NCBI RefSeq assembly: GCF_000600005.1
Contig: NZ_CP007446.1
Span: 558,001 to 622,000, forward strand
Length of the DNA: 64,000 nucleotides
From: Snodgrassella alvi wkB2
GTDB lineage: Bacteria; Pseudomonadota; Gammaproteobacteria; Burkholderiales; Neisseriaceae
Direction of reading: 5' to 3'
Shown here: in pieces, positions 8,512 to 17,125 of the stretch
Layout: each line of letters begins with the position of its first letter
Numbering within the stretch: position 1 is the stretch's first letter
Notes under the pieces: generated by a model
What the model saw: the letters and a program-made list of their open reading frames with translations, nothing else
What the model was told of the DNA's origin: nothing
The model's database searches: none
Program-made: the position numbers and the translations under genes

Positions 8512-9978
8512 ATGTTACCTTCAATTCCTGCAAGTAATATTGTTACCGTCAATCCGGCGGTAATCGGTACAGGCGGTGATGCGCTGGACTTAAATACCGT
8601 CGTACTGTCAGACAGCAGTGTGTATCCGATAAATCAGTATGCCAGTGCCGCCGATGTGGGTGCTGTATACGGTTATAACAGTAAAGAGTATCAGTTTGCT
8701 CAGTGTTATTTTGATGGTTATGTCGGTTCAACCATCAAGCCCGCAACCCTGTTTATCGCCCGATACAATCAGACAGATATTAATGCACGGCTGATTGGTG
8801 CCAGTGTTAAATCATTGCAGTTGAATGAACTGCAAGCCATCAAAGGGGAAATAACCCTAACCATAGACGGCACGGTAACCACTGCAACAATCGATTTAAG
8901 CAAAGCCAAAAGCTTTAGTGATGCTGCGATAAAAATCAAAGAGGCTTTAACTAACGATGTTGTCTTTGATACGCAGTTACAGGCATTTATTATCAGCTCG
9001 CCATCTGCCGGTGCAGGTTCGGCTATTTCCTTTGCTGGCGGAACAGCAGCAGAAGCCCTCTGCTTAACTGAAAATACCGGAGCGATTGCCGATAATGCCA
9101 CTAAGGCAGACAGTCCGGATTCTGTAATGGAGCGTGTATCAGGCTATACCCTGAATTATGCTGTTATTACTACTATCGGCGATGCATTTACTCAGGATGT
9201 TCTGAAAGCACTGGCTAAGTGGAACAGTAAACAGAACAGCCGTTACTGGTTTGTTTATTATGCGCAGGAGCCAACCGCCCTGATTGCCAACAATACCAAC
9301 TGCTTTGCCTCATGGCTGAAAGAAAATGCCATATCCGGAACAACAGCGATTTACGGCACACTCGAACAGGCTGGACTGGCTTGCGGTTATGCTGCCTCCA
9401 TCAACTTTAGTGAAAGAAATGGTCGCTCGACTATGGAATTCAAGCGGCAAAGCGGTATTGCTGCCTCTGTCACCGCCCTTAAAGATGCCACGGCACTGGA
9501 AAGCAACGGCTACGCCTATTATGGCGCGTGGGCAACAGCTAATGAGCGGTTTATCTTTTTCAGAAATACCAGAGTAAGCGGTGATTTTGTCTGGGTGGAT
9601 ACTTACCTGAATCAGGTGTATTTCAACGCTCAACTGCAACTGGCGTTTATGAATATGCTTATCAGCTATAAAGCTATCCCGTATAACGAGGAAGGCATTG
9701 CTATTCACCGCGCAGCCGCACAAGACCCGATTAATGAAATGCTGAATTTTGGTGGCATTCAGCGCGGGGTAAACCTGTCTGAAGCGCAGAAAACCCAGAT
9801 TAATTATGAGGCCGGTTTTGACGCGGCGCGACAGATTGAAACAGCCGGTTACTGCCTGCTGATAAATAAAGCTTCAGCACAGGTACGCGGTCAGCGCGAA
9901 TCATTGCCGTTAAAGCTCTGGTATGCAGACGGCGGCAGTGTTCATACTGTGAATCTGGCTTCTATCGCTGTGCAATAA
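8512..9978 (+). CDS. Contractile tail sheath protein, DUF3383
   Basis: A 488-residue sheath subunit that contracts to drive the tail tube through the envelope. It starts PSIPASNIVTVNPAVIGTGG and shows typical DUF3383 segments such as the ADVGAVYGYNSKEYQFAQCYF region and WSADV-like substrate modules. The C-terminus carries QIETAGYCLLINKASAQVRGQR, in line with the conserved sheath C-terminal domain. It identifies the phage as a myovirus. A hairpin follows. Confidence 0.9.
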   Translation: MLPSIPASNIVTVNPAVIGTGGDALDLNTVVLSDSSVYPINQYASAADVGAVYGYNSKEYQFAQCYFDGYVGSTIKPATLFIARYNQTDINARLIGASVKSLQLNELQAIKGEITLTIDGTVTTATIDLSKAKSFSDAAIKIKEALTNDVVFDTQLQAFIISSPSAGAGSAISFAGGTAAEALCLTENTGAIADNATKADSPDSVMERVSGYTLNYAVITTIGDAFTQDVLKALAKWNSKQNSRYWFVYYAQEPTALIANNTNCFASWLKENAISGTTAIYGTLEQAGLACGYAASINFSERNGRSTMEFKRQSGIAASVTALKDATALESNGYAYYGAWATANERFIFFRNTRVSGDFVWVDTYLNQVYFNAQLQLAFMNMLISYKAIPYNEEGIAIHRAAAQDPINEMLNFGGIQRGVNLSEAQKTQINYEAGFDAARQIETAGYCLLINKASAQVRGQRESLPLKLWYADGGSVHTVNLASIAVQ

Positions 9979-10002
9979 CTTAACCTGATCTATATCGAGA
10001 TT

Positions 10003-10028
10003 CCGCGCTGTTTGCGCGGATTTAATTT
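10003..10028 (+). terminator. Hairpin, likely weak terminator after sheath gene
   Basis: CCGCGC-TGTTT-GCGCGG stem followed by ATTTAATTTT. The T-run is interrupted, so termination may be partial. Confidence 0.6.
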
Positions 10029-10045
10029 TATAAAAGGATTAAATC

Positions 10046-10495
10046 ATGCCAATGGGACATAACCCGCTAACGATTACATCAGCCAATTCCGTACTTATGT
10101 TGCGCTGCACAGGTGTATACGACAATTATATTAGGATAAAAGGCTTTCAGGCGGATAACGCCTGGGGCTTTGGTGATGCCAATATCTCAGAAACCCGCAT
10201 GGGTGTAGATGGTAAACAGTCAATGGGCTATACGCCGCACGAAGTGGAATGGATGCTGCATTTAGAAGCAAACAGCGAGTCAATCGAGCACATGGAGAAT
10301 ATCCGCAAAGACTTTAATGCCAATATGGAAACACGCCCGATTGATATTGTGGTTGAAATTCCGTCTATACAAAAACGCTATAGTGCCAAGGGTGCATTAG
10401 TTAAATTAACCGGCGGGGCTTCCGGTCAGAAATTACTGGCAGGCAGCCAGTACACATTCAGATTAGTTCTGAATGGCGCAGAGGAGACTAACTGA
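10046..10495 (+). CDS. Tail tube protein, DUF3277
   Basis: A 149-residue inner tube subunit. It shows the DUF3277 layout: PLTITSANSVLMLRCTGVYD at the start, then ISETRMGVDGKQSMGYTPHE and a C-terminal GSQYTFRLVLNG. It lies after the sheath gene with an AAAGGATT ribosome site, and overlaps the chaperone gene by one base. Confidence 0.85.
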   Translation: MPMGHNPLTITSANSVLMLRCTGVYDNYIRIKGFQADNAWGFGDANISETRMGVDGKQSMGYTPHEVEWMLHLEANSESIEHMENIRKDFNANMETRPIDIVVEIPSIQKRYSAKGALVKLTGGASGQKLLAGSQYTFRLVLNGAEETN

Positions 10496-10902
10496 TGGCA
10501 CGTAAAACAAAAACAATTCAAATAGATACCGGTCGCGATAAAGGTAAAACTTTTCTGATCACCGAAATGCCGATTATACAGGCAGATAAATGGGCACAAC
10601 GTGCCCTGTTTGCCCTTGCCGGAAGCGGCATTGATACAGCGGGTATCAATCCGAACGGCGGCATGCTGGAAATGGCAAAACTCGCCATTAGTGTTATCAG
10701 CAAGATAGACCCGCAGATAGGCGGTGAATTGCTGGATGAACTGCTTACCTGCGTGCAGATAATACCCTCTGGCGGACGGGCGCGTATTCTGGACATAGAA
10801 AGTGACATTGAGGATTTAAAAACACTGTTTGAGTTACGCAAAGAGGCTTTACTGGTGCACATCGATTTTTTAACGGACGGCAATTCCCCAGATACGAACT
10901 AA
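10495..10902 (+). CDS. Tail assembly chaperone, short (unshifted) form
   Basis: A 135-residue protein, the analogue of lambda gpG, thought to bind the tape measure during tail assembly. It contains ITEMPIIQADKWAQRALFAL near the N-terminus and a helical C-terminus (DIESDIEDLKTLFELRKEALL). Ribosomes that do not shift stop at TAA 10900-10902. A slippery heptamer at 10866 gives the longer form, annotated separately. It overlaps the tube gene by one base. Confidence 0.82.
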   Translation: MARKTKTIQIDTGRDKGKTFLITEMPIIQADKWAQRALFALAGSGIDTAGINPNGGMLEMAKLAISVISKIDPQIGGELLDELLTCVQIIPSGGRARILDIESDIEDLKTLFELRKEALLVHIDFLTDGNSPDTN

Positions 10903-11111
10903 CGGCGGGATTGCCTTTCCGTGAAGGCGTACTTGCACAAACAGTGAATGTCTCTTCTTTAGCCAGTCAGGTTATTACAGCCGGACTGGCTTCTTACGTT
11001 GAGCTTGATAGTGTGCTGGGGCTTGAGGATGTGCTGAATATTCTTGAGGTTTATCAGGTTTCTGAACATAACAAAATGCTGGTGAATAAGTATGACAACG
11101 AATATAGTTGA
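10495..11111 (+). CDS. Tail assembly chaperone, long -1 frameshift form (gpG-gpT-like)
   Basis: The fusion product made by a -1 shift at T-TTT-TTA, 10866-10872. After the shift the reading continues NGRQFPRYELTAGLPFREGV and onward to TGA at 11109-11111, about 205 residues in all. The open stretch reads smoothly across the join, and the extension has no good start codon of its own (the first candidate is TTG 10911). Its end overlaps the tape measure gene by 20 bases. The same gene pair with frameshift is found before tape measure genes in most long-tailed phages. Confidence 0.82.
10866..10915 (+). promoter_or_regulatory. Programmed -1 frameshift signal
   Basis: Slippery heptamer T-TTT-TTA (10866-10872) in the correct codon phase. 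A 6-base spacer follows, then a stem GGCAATTCC (10879-10887) pairing with GGGATTGCC (10907-10915), 9 bp including one G-T pair. Two further C-G pairs (10888-10889 with 10904-10905) can form past a one-base bulge. Phase, spacing and stem all fit the standard signal. Confidence 0.85.
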
Positions 11112-13740
11112 ACAAATGCTTGTCGAGCTAATGCTCGATACATCTAAATACACTGCGCAGGCAGATAAGGCGGAAAAGAAAAATCAGGCACTCGAAAAGT
11201 CTCTGGATAAGACCGAAAAAGCCTCAAAGCAGGCAGGAAAGGCTAACGAGGAACTAGCGAAGAAATATCATTCCTCTATCGAACAGACAGCAAAATTCGG
11301 TCAGGCCATTGCAAAAGTAACTAAGGAGCTAACCGGATTTTTTGCTGTAATCATTGGCTCTACAGGGCTGTTTAAACTGGCTAATGATGCTGCGCATGCC
11401 AATATGGAAGTGTCAAAGCTTTTCGGTCAGTTAGGCATGGCTACTGCGAGTATTACAGACTGGCAGAATGCGGCAGGTGCTTTCGGTGGCAGTGCGCAGG
11501 GTATGACAGCCTCTTTAACCGGCATTAAACAGGCTATGAACGGGCTGGTAATGTTTGGTGACGCTAGCATGCTGCCTTATTTCAATGCTTTGGGCGTCAG
11601 TGTTGTTGATGATGCCGGTAAGGTTCGCAAACTGGATGATGTAATGCTTGATCTGGCTGATTCATTCCAGAAAATGCCAAAGGAACAGGCTTATACAATC
11701 GGTAAAAAAATGGGCTTTGATGACGGCACAATCAACGCCTTAATTTCTGGTCGCAAAGAGTTACAGGAAATTCTGGATATTCAGAAAAGAATGTATCACT
11801 CAGACGGGGAAGCCATTGCCCGCAGTCGCGAATTAACCAAACAGCAAGCGATATTGAGCGCACACTGGCAAAGCATGAAGCAGTTGGTGGGTGATGCATT
11901 AACGCCAATACTGCTTACTCTGATTAAGGTAGTAAACAGCTTCTTTGAGTTTCTACAACGGCATGAAAAAGTTATTAAGGCAGTATTCCAGGCCGCGGCC
12001 ATCGTAATCGGTATGCTGCTGATTCCTACCTTACTAAGTGCCGGACGTGCACTACTGGCGTTTATTGCTCCGTTTACGCCGTTAATCCGCCTTATGGGCG
12101 CCCTTGGAATCGCGATTAATCCGGTAATTGCTGCGGTAACCGCTCTGGCGGGTGCTTTTGTACTCCTGTACGACGATTACGACACTTGGGCTAAGGGCGG
12201 TAAATCTCTGTTTGACTGGAGTTCATTCAGTGCCGGTATTAAAGACAGCAAAATGTCCGTTGATACTCTGTGTACTGCATTTGGCAATCTGGTTGATGCC
12301 GTAAAAAATAACACCATTCCTACCCTGAAAGGTTATGCTGAAATTCTGGGTAAACTGGTGCGCGGCGATTTTACCGGTGCGGCTAAGCAAGCCAAACAGA
12401 TGATTGACAATTATTCTGATATTGCAACAGGCATAATTGCTGATGCAATGGGTGAAAAGAAAGAAGATGTAGCGGGCTTCATCGGTGAAAGTATGTACCG
12501 GCTGTTTCATGGCGGTAAGGATTACTTTGAGCAGAACGGGATTCAGAAACCTGTAGAGGCTAATGCGCCTGCCAAAGCAAAAAAGACAGCAGAAACAGCG
12601 CAGGCAGCAGCGGATTACGCCACCAGCCATGCTTTAAAGGCTAGCGCGGAAAAGTGTGCTGAATATGTTAATAATGCATTAAGAGCGCAAGGTATTAAAA
12701 TCTGGGGACATGGACGAGATGTAGCAGACAATTTACTTAAAACAGGGAAATTTCAAAGTATTGCCTACAATGAAAATTACACTCCTCAGAAAGGGGATGT
12801 TATGTCTATGCCGTCCTCAAGTAAATCGAAACATAACTATGGTCATGCTGCTATCTTTAACGGTAAATATTGGGTTTCAGATTTTATTCAGACTAATAAA
12901 AGAGGGAATACTGCCGCTCCTTCAGATGCTTATTTTAACGATATCAGGTCGGGAAAGATTACGCCGGTTATTGCACGTATGAAATCATCAGAAACGCCAA
13001 ACCAGAAGAAAACGGCAACCAGTGTATCTGTAAAAGGAAATATGAATTATGCTCAGCAAATTTATGCATCTCTTCGTGAACATGGTTTATCCGCACAGCA
13101 AGCGAGAATAATGACTGCTGAGATTGGTCGGGAAAATTCATTTAATCCGGATTTTCTTTTTGGTTCGCATACAGACCCGAAAAATGGCGCAACAAATGTT
13201 GGACTGATTTCTTGGCAGGGAATTCGGGCTAAAAAGCTAATTGCGGAATTAACAGCAAAGGGTTTATATAAAAACGGAAAAATAACCAGATCAAAAGCTT
13301 CGCTTGATGAAATGGTTAAATATATGCTGTCTGAAATATCCAACAATCCCGCGTACTCCAAGACCAAAAAAGAATTTTTGGATAATCCGAATGTCGCATA
13401 CGATAAAGGACACAAAATATTAGGTGATAATTATATTATCTGGCGGCAGGATGACCCAAAATACAAGAGCGGGCATGACAGACGGGATGCTTTTTTTAAA
13501 CAGACCGCTAATATGGAAATGGCGTATAACGCAAATCGAATATCAAAAGGAGTAAGCCAAAGCAATCAGTTAGCTGGAGGTAATACAACAACACATACAG
13601 ACAATAGGAAATATGTTAATGTTAATATACCAAATATGAATGTTAAAACTTCATCAAATACTGTTAGTGGAAATACCGTGGCAGCGATGAAAGAAACACA
13701 TAACTATTTATTTAACCAGCTAGGGGTATCGATGACATGA
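11092..13740 (+). CDS. Tape measure protein with two C-terminal wall-hydrolase-like domains
   Basis: An 882-residue tail length ruler. The N-terminus (20-80) is a Lys/Glu/Ala-rich coiled coil. Hydrophobic segments lie near 80-100 and 295-345. Residues about 515-620 resemble a CHAP/NlpC-type amidase, with a Cys in KCAEYVNNAL and a His in HNYGHAAIFNG. Residues about 650-800 resemble a phage tail lysozyme domain (AQQARIMTAEIGRENSFNPD, then NVGLISWQG). Both would help cut peptidoglycan during DNA entry. The last third is clearly more AT-rich than the first, suggesting that the hydrolase part was acquired separately. Confidence 0.85.
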   Translation: MTTNIVEQMLVELMLDTSKYTAQADKAEKKNQALEKSLDKTEKASKQAGKANEELAKKYHSSIEQTAKFGQAIAKVTKELTGFFAVIIGSTGLFKLANDAAHANMEVSKLFGQLGMATASITDWQNAAGAFGGSAQGMTASLTGIKQAMNGLVMFGDASMLPYFNALGVSVVDDAGKVRKLDDVMLDLADSFQKMPKEQAYTIGKKMGFDDGTINALISGRKELQEILDIQKRMYHSDGEAIARSRELTKQQAILSAHWQSMKQLVGDALTPILLTLIKVVNSFFEFLQRHEKVIKAVFQAAAIVIGMLLIPTLLSAGRALLAFIAPFTPLIRLMGALGIAINPVIAAVTALAGAFVLLYDDYDTWAKGGKSLFDWSSFSAGIKDSKMSVDTLCTAFGNLVDAVKNNTIPTLKGYAEILGKLVRGDFTGAAKQAKQMIDNYSDIATGIIADAMGEKKEDVAGFIGESMYRLFHGGKDYFEQNGIQKPVEANAPAKAKKTAETAQAAADYATSHALKASAEKCAEYVNNALRAQGIKIWGHGRDVADNLLKTGKFQSIAYNENYTPQKGDVMSMPSSSKSKHNYGHAAIFNGKYWVSDFIQTNKRGNTAAPSDAYFNDIRSGKITPVIARMKSSETPNQKKTATSVSVKGNMNYAQQIYASLREHGLSAQQARIMTAEIGRENSFNPDFLFGSHTDPKNGATNVGLISWQGIRAKKLIAELTAKGLYKNGKITRSKASLDEMVKYMLSEISNNPAYSKTKKEFLDNPNVAYDKGHKILGDNYIIWRQDDPKYKSGHDRRDAFFKQTANMEMAYNANRISKGVSQSNQLAGGNTTTHTDNRKYVNVNIPNMNVKTSSNTVSGNTVAAMKETHNYLFNQLGVSMT

Positions 13741-14123
13741 AGAAATTTGTTTTATCTGGTATAGCATGTTTAATTACTGCAACGCCTTTAGCAGCAAAGG
13801 AGTTTGATTGGGAACAAATTGCCCATACTCCTGATGGCTTGATTTTGTATGCAGATAATAATTTTTATGACGGGCAAGATTTTGCATGGATTATAGTAAA
13901 GGAGCCTAAACCTTTTAAAACACCAGAAGGAAATTCTGCTGATTCTACAATGCTGAAAATTCACATAAATTGTGAAAAAAATTTAATGAAGATGGCTGAT
14001 ACTGCTTATTTAAAAAATAACAAAGTTATCGAAACAGATAATGAGACAAAAGAAAACGCGTATAAGAAAATTAAGGCAGATACAATGTTTTCACTAGTTG
14101 CTAATTGGTTTTGTTCATCTTGA
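13737..14123 (+). CDS. Secreted surface-adhesin E-like protein (phage cargo gene)
   Basis: A 128-residue exported protein. Signal peptide: KK, then a hydrophobic LSGIACLITATPLAAKE, with likely cleavage after LAA. The mature part (WEQIAHTPDGLILYADNNF, a WIIV strand, a Cys in HINCEKN and a second Cys in the C-terminal WFCSS) follows the surface-adhesin protein E pattern. It sits inside the tail operon, overlaps the tape measure stop by ATGA and is AT-rich, so it is best read as a lysogeny cargo gene rather than a virion gene. Confidence 0.6.
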   Translation: MKKFVLSGIACLITATPLAAKEFDWEQIAHTPDGLILYADNNFYDGQDFAWIIVKEPKPFKTPEGNSADSTMLKIHINCEKNLMKMADTAYLKNNKVIETDNETKENAYKKIKADTMFSLVANWFCSS

Positions 14124-14174
14124 TTTTTTTGTAGTAACTTAGGTAAAAACTTTGATACTGCATAAGGATTTTTT

Positions 14175-15116
14175 ATGTCTAAACCATCATTAACAAATGA
14201 ACTTACACGCTTGTATGAATTACTGGAAAAAGGGGCAATAACTCAGGAAGAGTATGAAGAACACAAAGCTTTATTACTAAACCAAGCCCGTAATACATCT
14301 TCCCATAATGGGTATGGTGATCCAGTTCAAACAAAGCCAACTGAGGCAAAGCCGCAGATTATCATTAATCAAAGTGCATCTGCGGCTGCATCATCTAGCG
14401 CGACTGCTGTAGCTAAAAATGGTGGCTGTTTAAAAAGTATCTTGGCAACGATTGGTTTCTTGGTTGTAATTAGCGTAATTCTGAAAGCATGCTATGGCGA
14501 AGAAAAGACAGTAGCAAGTACGCCCGCAATAGAGCCGGCAGCTCAAACTGTTACCAATACAGATAGCCAAGAGGATACTCAGGAAAATATACAAGCATCA
14601 TTACAAAGTGCAAAACAGGAGAATGCAGCAGCAAATGACGAGATAAATACCTTATGGACAAATATGGACGTTGATGTGCGCAACCATTTAAAGCCTCAAC
14701 AGCTTGCATGGAATCAACAAAAGAAAAAGCAGTGCCAGTCAAACCAATACCCTACGCCAGAGCAGAATCAAATTGAGTATTTAAACTGTGAGACTGAATT
14801 GACGCGTAGCCGTATTTCTGAACTTCAAGCACAGCAGGATCAAGTTTATGTCAACGTAAAAGAAGCAAAGCTACAGAAATTAAAGCAAGAAGCAGATGAT
14901 TCAATAAAAACACTAGAAACAACATGGGATGCTATACCAGAACCAATTAGAGATCAGTTAAGCTCAAACCTTAAAAGTTGGACCAAGAGTGCGGATAATG
15001 AATGCAATTCAGAAAAGCCGGCTGATACGGAGATACAGACAGAAATTAACCGGTTCAACTGTAGAATAAAGCTGATAAAAACCAAAACCAAAGAGCTTGA
15101 GGGATATAAACTTTAA
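14175..15116 (+). CDS. SHOCT-domain membrane protein with periplasmic LprI-like repeats (cargo gene)
   Basis: A 313-residue protein. Residues 6-36 form a SHOCT domain (LTRLYELLEKGAITQEEYEE). One membrane helix lies near 90-107 (ILATIGFLVVISVILKACY). The periplasmic part holds two similar units, each with Trp and paired Cys (LWTNMDVDVRNHLKPQQLAW and TTWDAIPEPIRDQLSSNLKS, followed by Cys about 20-30 residues apart). They resemble the Cys-containing units of LprI/DUF1311 lysozyme-inhibitor proteins; that match is tentative. AT-rich and inserted within the tail operon. Confidence 0.55.
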   Translation: MSKPSLTNELTRLYELLEKGAITQEEYEEHKALLLNQARNTSSHNGYGDPVQTKPTEAKPQIIINQSASAAASSSATAVAKNGGCLKSILATIGFLVVISVILKACYGEEKTVASTPAIEPAAQTVTNTDSQEDTQENIQASLQSAKQENAAANDEINTLWTNMDVDVRNHLKPQQLAWNQQKKKQCQSNQYPTPEQNQIEYLNCETELTRSRISELQAQQDQVYVNVKEAKLQKLKQEADDSIKTLETTWDAIPEPIRDQLSSNLKSWTKSADNECNSEKPADTEIQTEINRFNCRIKLIKTKTKELEGYKL

Positions 15117-15117
15117 T

Positions 15118-15276
15118 CTTGATTCTGTTACGCAATCAACTGCTATGACGCATAGGTTTGGGCACCACCATAAAGTTATAATTATCAAATAGTTAGGGGT
15201 AAATATGAGTGATTTGGGCACCACCCTGTTTTAGTATCTAATGTTTATAGTGATTTGATTGTGTAACAGATTCAAG
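15118..15276 (+). repeat. 159-bp inverted-repeat element (MITE-like)
   Basis: The 22-base ends, CTTGATTCTGTTACGCAATCAA at left and its reverse complement at right, differ at two positions. Two direct copies of TTTGGGCACCACC lie inside (15157-15169 and 15213-15225). It has no coding capacity and no clear target duplication. A diverged partial relative of its right end (TAGTGATTTGATTGT, then AAGCCAGCT) occurs after the holin gene near 22555-22610. Confidence 0.55.
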
Positions 15277-15324
15277 CCAGCCATGAGCTGGCTTTTCTAT
15301 TGCAGCCTTCGGGCTGCTTTTTTT
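15274..15324 (+). terminator. Two adjacent terminator hairpins
   Basis: AAGCCAGC pairs with GCTGGCTT followed by TTCT (15274-15297). Then GCAGCC-TTCG-GGCTGC is followed by seven T (15302-15324), a strong intrinsic terminator. They separate the cargo genes from the baseplate genes. Confidence 0.8.
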
Positions 15325-15337
15325 ATTGGAGTAAACT

Positions 15338-15964
15338 ATGCTGCCAATTGGCGGTATTCCTAACATACCAAACTTTAAAGGCTTGAATGTTGCCGGTACT
15401 AATGCCCTGATCAGTCTGGGCGGGGCAGCATTGATAAATGCCGTATTTGGAAATTACTGGGGCGTATTTAACGAGTATGGAATACCCATTCTGCTGGCTG
15501 ATAACGTTACCTCTCTCAAATACAGTAATTCCGCCAAAATAGCACAGGCACCGGTTGAAAAAGGCTCATTCGCCTGTTACAACAAAGTCGCCAATCCGTA
15601 TAAAGCCACTGTACAGCTTACTAAAGGCTCAGGAGGCACTTTAATGCGCGGTATGTTTCTCGGACAGGTTGAAACACTGGCGGCCAGTACACTGCTGTTT
15701 TACATCATCACGCCTGAATATGTTTATACCAACGCCTGTATTGTCGGTTACGACACCGCGCGTGAAGCGTCAGATGGTGCGCAACTGATTAAAGTAAATC
15801 TCCATCTAGAAGAAGTGCGCGAAGTGGTAGTGAAATACGATACCGAAGAGGTAAAAAATCCTGATGATGCAAAAGAAAGCGATGGTGGAGAAAAACAGCC
15901 CGAAAAACCCGGGGAATCTTTGTTATCTCAGGCTGTAAACGCTATTAAAGGGTGGTTTAAATGA
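15338..15964 (+). CDS. Baseplate hub-adaptor (Dit-like) protein
   Basis: A 208-residue protein. The segments VFNEYGIPILLADNVTSLKY, VEKGSFACYNKVANPYKATV and LLFYIITPEYVYTNACIVGY follow the pattern of the baseplate adaptor proteins that follow tape measure genes in DUF3383-type myoviruses. The C-terminus from about 165 is charged and probably flexible. It overlaps the plug gene by ATGA. Confidence 0.72.
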   Translation: MLPIGGIPNIPNFKGLNVAGTNALISLGGAALINAVFGNYWGVFNEYGIPILLADNVTSLKYSNSAKIAQAPVEKGSFACYNKVANPYKATVQLTKGSGGTLMRGMFLGQVETLAASTLLFYIITPEYVYTNACIVGYDTAREASDGAQLIKVNLHLEEVREVVVKYDTEEVKNPDDAKESDGGEKQPEKPGESLLSQAVNAIKGWFK

Positions 15965-16239
15965 CAACAGTAACCATACCGCTGGATGCTAATCCTAATC
16001 AGAATATATCTTTTGTGATTAACGGCAGTCGCTGGCATATCCGGTTGTTTACGCGGCTCGGGCAGCTTTTTGCCAGCGTAGAAAACGACAAAGACGGCGT
16101 ACAGGTACAAAACCGCGTCTGTCTCAACGGAACACCGATAACCAGAAATCTTGTATTCATAGATACAAATGGCGACGATAACCCGACTTACACCGGCCTG
16201 AATGGCCGGTTTGTTTTGGTGTATACCGATGAAACGTAA
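15961..16239 (+). CDS. Baseplate plug protein (Pam3 gp18-like)
   Basis: A 92-residue beta-rich protein. It begins TVTIPLDANPNQNISFVING, typical of the small plug proteins that sit inside the baseplate hub. It overlaps both neighbours, the Dit-like gene by 4 bases and the hub gene by 11. Assignment is by the start motif and the gene order. Confidence 0.72.
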   Translation: MTTVTIPLDANPNQNISFVINGSRWHIRLFTRLGQLFASVENDKDGVQVQNRVCLNGTPITRNLVFIDTNGDDNPTYTGLNGRFVLVYTDET

Positions 16240-17125
16240 ACAGATAAAAGTAACCGTTACCCTGCGGGACAAGGACAAACAGGGTGAGCAGATTGTTTTT
16301 ACCGGCAACTATAACCAGATCAGCGCAACCGGCTTTCGTGTGATGTGTAACATCATGTTCGGTTACGGCTCAGTAATGCCGGTAGCGCAAATACGAATCT
16401 ACGGGCTGGCATTAGAGAAAATGGCCAAACTATTCCGTGTACACTGGAATACACTTGGCGCACTGATGAACAGGGTAAAAGTTGAAGTCGGAGAAGAGGG
16501 TGACCAGCTGATTACTGAATTTGAAGGCAATATTACTTTTGCGACAATGGATTTTTCTGTGGCTCCCGATGTCTGTCTGGTTATTGAATCTCAGGCGGCC
16601 ATGCTGGAGTACAAAAAACCGCAGCCGCCGTATGAAAAAGAGGGAGAGGTGGATATTGCCGATGCAATCAAGGATATCTGCGACAGTATGGGTTATCAGC
16701 TTGAGAATAACGGCGTATCTGCAATCACCAAAAACCTGACTTTAAACGGCTCTAATCTGGATAAGCTTAAAACGCTTGAACATGATTTTGAGTTTGATAT
16801 GTACATTGAGAATAACCTGATTGCAGTTACGCCGAAAGGCGGCTCACGCAACATCAAAATTCCGGTCATTACGCCCACCTCAGGATTGATCAGCTATCCG
16901 GTACCTGATATACGCGGCGTAACCTTTAAATGTCTGTACGACCCGTTATTGCGTTTCGGCGGTATCTGCAAGATACAGGACAGCCAGATTGAAGTATGTA
17001 ACGGCGAATGGCGCATATACGGCATGCATAAAAGCCTTGAATCCAATCAGCCGGACGGAAACTGGTTTTGTGATATAGCCGCAACATGGAGAGACAGCAA
17101 AGATGCAGCAATCAGCAGAATATGA
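16229..17125 (+). CDS. Baseplate hub protein (gp44/gpD-like)
   Basis: A 298-residue trimeric hub protein at the tip of the tail tube. ATG 16229 is chosen because an upstream in-frame start at 16202 would add residues encoded inside the plug gene. The segments VAQIRIYGLALEKMAKLFRV, DAIKDICDSMGYQLENNGVS and FDMYIENNLIAVTPKGGSR match the hub fold order. It overlaps the spike gene by 23 bases. Confidence 0.75.
   Translation: MKRKQIKVTVTLRDKDKQGEQIVFTGNYNQISATGFRVMCNIMFGYGSVMPVAQIRIYGLALEKMAKLFRVHWNTLGALMNRVKVEVGEEGDQLITEFEGNITFATMDFSVAPDVCLVIESQAAMLEYKKPQPPYEKEGEVDIADAIKDICDSMGYQLENNGVSAITKNLTLNGSNLDKLKTLEHDFEFDMYIENNLIAVTPKGGSRNIKIPVITPTSGLISYPVPDIRGVTFKCLYDPLLRFGGICKIQDSQIEVCNGEWRIYGMHKSLESNQPDGNWFCDIAATWRDSKDAAISRI

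Noticed and set aside
10911-11111. A separate 66-residue gene starting at TTG 10911
   Set aside because: It has no ribosome site, and the reading frame is open upstream to the slippery heptamer; it is best read as the -1 extension of the tail chaperone.
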